This document shows positions 58,167-64,000 of a stretch of 64,000 bases of DNA, in pieces. The first letter of the stretch is position 1; each line of letters begins with the position of its first letter. The translations under genes were made by a program, and so were the position numbers. This DNA comes from Pegoplata infirma (lineage: Eukaryota; Arthropoda; Insecta; Diptera; Anthomyiidae): assembly GCA_963921195.1 (NCBI GenBank), contig OY992540.1, forward strand, positions 60,334,844 to 60,398,843, read 5' to 3'. Under the pieces are notes generated by a model, which did not search any database, was not told the DNA's origin, and saw nothing but the letters and a program-made list of their open reading frames with translations.

Positions 58167-58500
58167 CTATAAAAAAATCTCAAATTATAAGATATTTTTT
58201 CTATAGAAAAAGTCTCAGATTCTGAGACATTTTTCTTATAGAAAAAAATCTCAGATTTTGAGACATTTTTCTTACAGAAAAAAATCTCAGATTTTGAGAC
58301 ATTTTTAAAATCTAATTAATTTTTTTATACTTAAAATGTCACGATTACAACAATTTTTCCCAAAGAAAATTTTTCTTCATAATAAGAACTTCTAGATTGA
58401 TATTTTTTCACAAGAAAATTTTAGATTTAATCACATTTTCCCCTTAAAAAATTTTCAGATTTTTCCTTTAAAAATATTCAGATTTTTTATAGTAAAAAAT
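58167..58500. repeat. ~35-bp tandem tract, right part
   Basis: A few clear units (AAAGTCTCAGATTCTGAGAC) decay to TTTTCAGATTTT-type sequence by 58450. A CT-rich stretch (TTTCTTTCTTTTTTC) follows to about 58620. Confidence 0.65.
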
Positions 58501-58664
58501 TTTCGGATTTTAAAATGAGGTTCCTTTTGAAAATTTTTTAGAAAGATTCATTATTTTTTCATTTCTTTTTTTACTTTCTTTTTCTTTCTTTTTTCTTTTT
58601 TTTCTTTTCTTTCTTTTCCTTTTTTTCTATTTTAAATTTGGTCTGGAAATTTCGAATACGATTA

Positions 58665-60140
58665 CACTGTCCGACAAAAATGAAAAAAAAAATCGTTAAA
58701 AACGAACTATATAATATACATTAGAAACTAGAGACTAAAAGTTGTAAAACTGCATTTATAGTTTTTCATTTCGTGATCCTGTTTCCTTTTAAAAGGTATT
58801 CAAAATTTTAGGGAATCAAATTTTATATTTTTTTAATACTTGAACTTGACCTAGGATGCTTCTAGTGATAGCAAATGAAAGAGAAGGATCTCCACTAATT
58901 TTCCTATTTTATTACATTATATATCATGAAAAGGGAGGTAAGTTACGTCCATTCAAAACCTTATCCTTCAAAATCAAATTTTCAACAAGTAGAAAAGTTA
59001 AATTCGACTTTTCCGAATCTATGAATACCCCCCACAGTGCCCTTTTTAAATGAAGTAAATTTTCTAACGTGAAAACATAAATTTTTTGATTAGAATCATT
59101 TTATTTTGTGTAAAAACACTTTTTTTAAGTAATTTTTAAAAAAAAAAAATAATTTACTAATTTTTTTTTTAGTGTAACATTTTTTTTGAGTGTAAAATTT
59201 TTTTCGAGTGTATTTTTTTTTGTGTAAAAATATTTTTAAATGACAAAATACGTTCTTAAATATTTCTGTGACTTACCAATGTTTTTAAAACGTTTCAACT
59301 GTTTTAAAATGGTTTTTAACACGTGAATTTAAGTTGAAACTAATCTGATATTCACGCTTTTGCTAATAACTTTTGAACCACTGGACCAATTTGGCTGAAA
59401 TTCAACACCAACCAGGCCTGGGGAACGAAAAATACCAGGCCTGGGGAAATCAGCATCCTTAGATTTGCCTTTCGAAAGTTAGCGTGTTTTTTATCTCATA
59501 AATTCACGAAAAATCCTTGCCGAAATTCAGTCTTTTGCTCATAACTTTTGAACCACTAGACCGATTTCGCTGGATTGCAATACCAACCTGACTTGATAAA
59601 TTCCCAACATATATGCCAAACTTCAGTAGCCTCCGTAGAGTCTTTCAAAAGTTAGCGTGTTTTCAACAGACAGACATACCGACAGACGGACAGACGGACA
59701 ACGCTAGATCGTCTTAAAATCGATCGAGGATCATGAATATATATACTTTATGGGGTCCTAGACCAATAATTCGAGGTGTTACAAACGGACTGACAAACTT
59801 ATATATACCCTCTATCACTAGAGTGGAGGGTATAACAAAATATTTTGACAAAGATTTCAAAGGACTTTATTCGCATTATTTTATCTTGATATGGCAAAAT
59901 AAAAAATGGAAAAATTAGGGGCGATCCTCCTCTTTTATTTTCCATCACCAGTGGGATCCAAGGACAAGTACAAATGTTTCAGACATATTTTACAAAATGT
60001 ATCCTTTAAAATTTTGAAGTCCTTTTAAAAGAAAACAGGATTTCGAAACGAAAAACTGTAAATGCAGTTTTACTCCATTTGATCTCTACTTTCGGACGAA
60101 TATCATCCGGTTCATGTTTAATATTGGCTGTCGGACGGTG
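58665..60140. mobile_element. TIR element with CACYGTCCGACA ends, TTA duplication
   Basis: The short termini CACTGTCCGACA and TGTCGGACGGTG are flanked by TTA (58662-58664 and 60141-60143). Inside both ends, ACTGCATTTATAGTTTTTCA and ATCCTGTTTCC at the left match the complement at 60010-60090. A mini-me copy (58985-59836) is nested. CAC-starting ends with a 3-bp target fit CACTA/EnSpm-type elements; this is tentative. A partial relative lies at 17592-17785. Confidence 0.65.
58985..59836 (+). mobile_element. mini-me-like element, family B copy 5
   Basis: The left end is ACAAGTAGAAAAGTTAAATT with TTCGACTTTTCCGAA; the body has ACACGTGAATTTAAG, TTTTGAACCACTGGACC and CTTTCGAAAGTTAGCGTG. A short GACAGACGGACAGACGGAC lies at about 59681, followed by ATATATACTTTATGGGGTCC and the end TAGAGTGGAGGGTATA. 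CAGGCCTGGGGAA is duplicated at about 59415 and 59437. It is close to copy 3. Confidence 0.85.
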
Positions 60141-61082
60141 TTATATTTCTCCGAATATTTTCCTTGTTTCACGTTTGCAGCACTATTTAATTTTTTTATT
60201 TGACTAGAGCAGCATTTAGACTTACATCACTGATTTGGCGAAATAATACCCAAATACTTTTGTTCTGCGCCAATTTTCTTCGACCCTTGCATTCACTGTT
60301 GCACAGTGTACTAATGTAAATAACAAACACAAATTTTAAATAATTATTTTAAATTTAGTGGTTAGAATAAATTTATAAAAACTAATAAAAATACAAAATT
60401 GCTCATCATGCATTCAACGCAAAATAAATCAATTTTTGAAGTATTGAAAAAAAAAATATATATATTTATTTCAAAACGAAACTGTCCAAACAACCCACAG
60501 ACGCCTTAAAATATGTTTCAACTAGAAAATTCTCTAATTAATTGTTTCCAATATATTAAACAATTTCGCTTTAATGTGCATCTAAATGAACGCCTCTTGT
60601 GTTATCACACCCAAGGATAAATGAATGATGTTTAGAATACAAAAACATTTCCAAAAAAAAAAATCCTCAACAACGAGTATGAATGATGATTATTTGAATA
60701 CGCATTAATGTATGATCTTTTAAAAATTCATAGAATTTTTGAATTTTGCATTTTCAATGTCTCTTTCAACTTTTTAAACAAATAATACAAATTCCTAGTT
60801 TTCAGGGTTAGTGTGGTTGTTTTTAAAAAAATAAAATTGGTTTAATTTTAAATTAGTTTCCTTAGTTTCAGTTTATTTCAAAGGCAAACATAAAAATAAG
60901 TTAAATTAACACTTTATGTAGCTTAATGTACATTAGAGAAGGCTAGAAAAATTATGAGATTTTTTAGTAAAGATTCAAAGGCATTTTTTGTATCGAAAAT
61001 TTTTTTCAGAAAAAGTCTTAGATTCTCAAATTTTTTTTTTTGTATGCAACAAATTTTCAAGCTCTTAGACCATTTTTGTATA
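60141..61082. other. non-coding DNA, ending in 35-bp tract units
   Basis: No gene or element ends were found. The last 100 bases (AAAAAGTCTTAGATTCTCAA) belong to the 35-bp tandem family. Confidence 0.4.
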
Positions 61083-63480
61083 GAACTAGCTGGCCCGGTC
61101 CGCGTTGCTGGCCCAAATATAAGATAAGTATTATATTTCATCTCGCTTCAAATATATAGTCATGCAAAAAAAAATAATGGATTTCTTGGCTTAGAAAAAT
61201 TTGTGGACGTAGTTTTAAAGACCCAATTAGTCAGATAATCATCTTCAAATTATATTTTAGGAATTAAAAAAAAATTACCATATCTTCGACTTTGCGAACT
61301 GTTCAAAATTTTTCTTTCCGAACAATTATATGGACTATTACGAACATTTAAAAAAAAAATAGCCAAATCGGTCCAGGCTTTCTCAAGTGCTGCAAATTTT
61401 AAGCATATTCAAAAATGTTGGCTTTGAAGTGGGGGAGGACAATAAGTATTTCCGTAAAATCCTTACTTGGACTATAATGATCATTAAAGAAATAAATTAC
61501 CAAAACATGCCAGTCGTTTTCTCCGTAAAAACCTTAGTTGTACTATCACGAACGTCAACATATACTACTTATAGCCAAATCGGCCCTGTCGTTCTACTAT
61601 TTTAGATATATTGAAATAAAAGTGGGCGTGAACATTTTTTCCCCGTTTAAACCAAAGTTGGACTATGACAAACATTAAAAAAATAAAATTTAGTCAAATC
61701 GATCAAAGGAGGCATAAAAGTATGCGTGTTTAATTTTTTTGAAAAAACCTAACAATAAGACGAACATTTAAAAAAAATATTATCCAAATCGGTCAGTTCT
61801 CAAGTGATGCGATTACGAACGAACTATGGACATTTGATTTTAATTTATATTTTATTATTCTATATTTTATTATACCCTACACCACTCTGTGGAACAGGGT
61901 ATAATGAGTTTGTGCTGATGTTTGTAACTACCCGAAATATTGGTCCTAGACCTACCTTGAAGTATACCTATCGACTCAGAATTACTTTTTGAGTCGATTT
62001 AGCGATGTCCGTCCGTCTGTCCGTCCATCCATCCGTCTGTCCATCTATCGGTTTAAGCACGATACAGGTCCCAATTTTCAATCAAGTGACTTGAAATTTG
62101 AAACTAAAGTATCTTTCGACCCAAGGACAAAGCCTATTGAAATTGGAAAAAATCGGTCCATGTTAAGACCTAGCCCCCCTACAAACGCCCCCTTTGGATA
62201 AGGCTTAAATGACTCTTATAACCGTATTATAATAGATATCGCTTTGAAATTTAACAGGTAATTTTATATGCACGAATCATCATTCCAAATTTCAAAGGAA
62301 TCGGGTCAGTCCTTCTCGAAGTCCCCATACAAATCACCCTCCCGATATTAAAATAATTCCCTCAAAATTCATAAAAAGGGAAATATTTTATAAACATTTA
62401 ATTTTTGGGTGTTAAACGTGTACTTTATTAACCTAATCACATCGGAATATAATTGGACAATTTTTGGACTTAGTCCCCCATAAGGGGATTAGTTATTCAG
62501 TTAAATCGGTCTATTGGCAAAAAAATAAACCAATTCCACTTAAATTTTATCTGTGTGAGTTTTCTACACTAAATAAAGATAACAAAAGATAGATCCAATC
62601 GGTCCATGTTTGGACTTTTGACCCATTTTCCGGAAAACATTGGTGTAGGGTGTCATATGGTCGGTCTTGACCGACTATAACTTTCTTACTTGTTTTTCTA
62701 TAGAGCATATTTTTTTCTTAACGTAAAAACATCATTTGAATTTACCCAACTCGGTCCATCCATTGAAAAGTGGGCGTAGAAATGGAAAATTGTTCTTTCC
62801 GAAAAACCTCAGTTGGACTATGACGAACATTAAAAACAAAATTAGACAAATTGATCCAGCCATTCCATGATTGAAAATATATATATCGGGAAAAGTGAGC
62901 GTAAAAATTGGCGTTGACGATTGTTCTTTCCTTAAAAATCTTTTGCGGACTATAACCAAATCAGTCTAGCCGTTATAGTTCTTTCAATACATTGAAAAAA
63001 GTGGGCGTGGGAAATTTTACTATCCGTAAAAACCTTAGTTGAATTATGCCTAACATTTTCAACAAAAATTAGCCAAATTTGGCGTGTTCAATTTCTTTAT
63101 TCGTAAAAACCAACGTTGGAATATGATGAAAATTCATTAAAAAAAATTTTGTCAAATCGGTCCAGCCATTCTCAGATTTTAGATAAATTGAAAAAGTGGG
63201 CGTAAAAGTAGGCGTGGTCGATTTTTCTTTCAGTAAAAACTTAAATTGGATAACTATAAACATTTAAACAAAAAATTAACATGATCGGTGCAGCCGTTTT
63301 CCGATTTTAGATTAATCGAAAAAAGTGGGCGTAAAAGTGGGCGTGGTCAATTTTTCTTTACGTAAAAACCTAAGTTGGACTATGACGAACATTTCAAAGA
63401 AAATATCATCGAAATCGGTTCAGCCGTTCTCAACTGATGCTGTTACCAACGAACGACAATTGATTTTTATTTATATAGAT
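61083..63480 (+). repeat. dispersed repeat with internal tandem units, interrupted
   Basis: It opens with AACTAGCTGGCCCGGTCCGC and ends TTGATTTTTATTTATATAGA. Diverged tandem units of about 100-150 bp carry GTAAAAACCTAAGTTGGACT, ATGACGAACATT, CCAAATCGGTCCAGCCGTTC and AAAGTGGGCGT (for example 62800, 62940, 63030, 63110, 63240 and 63365). A family A mini-me copy (61868-62697) is nested in the middle. No coding capacity. The repeat class is not recognised with certainty. Confidence 0.6.
61868..62697 (-). mobile_element. mini-me-like element, family A copy 6 (complete)
   Basis: The left end is TTATACCCTACACCACTCTG with GGAACAGGGTATAATG, then AACTACCCGAAATATTGGTC and (GTCY)n at about 62006-62044. 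The body has CCTATTGAAATTGG and CCATACAAATCACCC. The right end is GGTGTAGGGTGTCATATGG with GTCGGTCTTGACCGAC and TATAACTTTCTTACTTGT. It is reversed relative to copies 1 and 2 and is the most complete family A reference here. Confidence 0.9.
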
Positions 63481-64000
63481 TATATTCAAATTCTGAGATA
63501 TTTTTCGTGTAGAAAATTCTTATATTCTGATATATTATTTTCAGAAAAATTCTCAACATTCTGCAACATTTTTTAAATTCATTTTCTGATATATTTGCTG
63601 CGAAAAATAATTTATTAAAAAACATATGAATAAATAAAAAAAATCACAAATGTTAAAAAATATATTGTTCTTGATTAAAAATCAAATTTTTTCAGCCAAC
63701 TCTAATGCCCATACATAAAAAGTTTTTGTCGTAAATTGCTGCATACATTTTAGTTTCAATGAAAAATTTTTTTTTTTGGTTATCAACAACAAAAAGGAAA
63801 ACTAACTATTTTTGAGTAACATGTTTGATATGTAACGCGTGACTGATTTAACAAATTGTTTTCATTTTTTAAATTTCTGCAAAAAAGTGTTGACATTCTA
63901 TTAAAGTTGATATCAAATTATTTGTAGAAAACTATATTGACAATGCTCTACAAATTGTTGGAATATAATTAATTTCTTTACATAAATTAATTCATTTAAA
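63481..64000. other. 35-bp tract remnant, then AT-rich non-coding DNA
   Basis: ATTCAAATTCTGAGATATTT to about 63600 is a remnant of the 35-bp tandem family. The remainder shows no gene or element. Confidence 0.5.

Noticed and set aside
60281..60312. RSS-like CACAGTG near CACTGTTGCACAGTG
   Set aside because: It is a small local palindrome with no paired terminus, nonamer or target duplication.

Overview
This is AT-rich, repeat-packed nuclear DNA from a higher fly. Three things point to Diptera, probably a calyptrate such as a blow fly or house fly (this placement is an inference): many mini-me (INE-1/DINE-1-like) elements with (GTCY)n proto-microsatellites and conserved TATACCCTCCAC-type ends; a Jockey/CR1-type retrotransposon; and short fly-style splice signals. 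There are no complete cellular genes, no rRNA genes and no CRISPR arrays.

Cellular coding sequence is sparse. Two short, well-bounded candidate exons lie on the minus strand at 36387-36456 and 16364-16450. Their phases are compatible (0 to 0), so they may belong to one gene with an intron of about 20 kb. A third candidate exon lies on the plus strand at 7907-8003 and would encode a hydrophobic segment. I could not identify any of these genes. The rest reads as intron or intergenic DNA filled by nested transposons.

Layout. 0-5 kb: two tandem family A mini-me copies, then a family B copy interrupted by a 1.4-kb palindromic retroelement carrying hammerhead ribozyme motifs and by a Transib-like element. 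5-11 kb: a 35-bp tandem tract, mini-me copies, the plus-strand exon and MITEs. 11-15 kb: a large foldback repeat invaded by a TA-rich CCCGAGTAAAAAAG element with unusual cargo and by a family C mini-me. 16-28 kb: a minus-strand exon, several TIR elements, mini-me copies and a small retroinsertion with a snap-back hairpin. 28.2-31.5 kb: a satellite-like array rich in TATCGATA. 31.7-35.5 kb: a mini-me shell expanded by two internal tandem arrays. 35.6-46 kb: hAT-like, nested Foldback-like and Transib-like elements around the other minus-strand exon. 46-54 kb: mini-me copies, a 1.9-kb concentric palindrome and a second copy of the Transib-like family. 54.5-64 kb: a 35-bp tandem tract broken up by a 5'-truncated non-LTR retrotransposon and other elements.

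The nesting gives a relative history. Mini-me shells are often hosts for later insertions, and exact target-site duplications (2, 3, 5, 8, 9 and 13 bp) identify several transposition mechanisms. The two strongest signals are the hammerhead-bearing palindromic retroelement (1828-3251) and a group of non-autonomous elements whose ends mimic the RAG 23-RSS: a CACAGTG-type heptamer, a 23-bp spacer and an A-rich nonamer, with 5-bp duplications.
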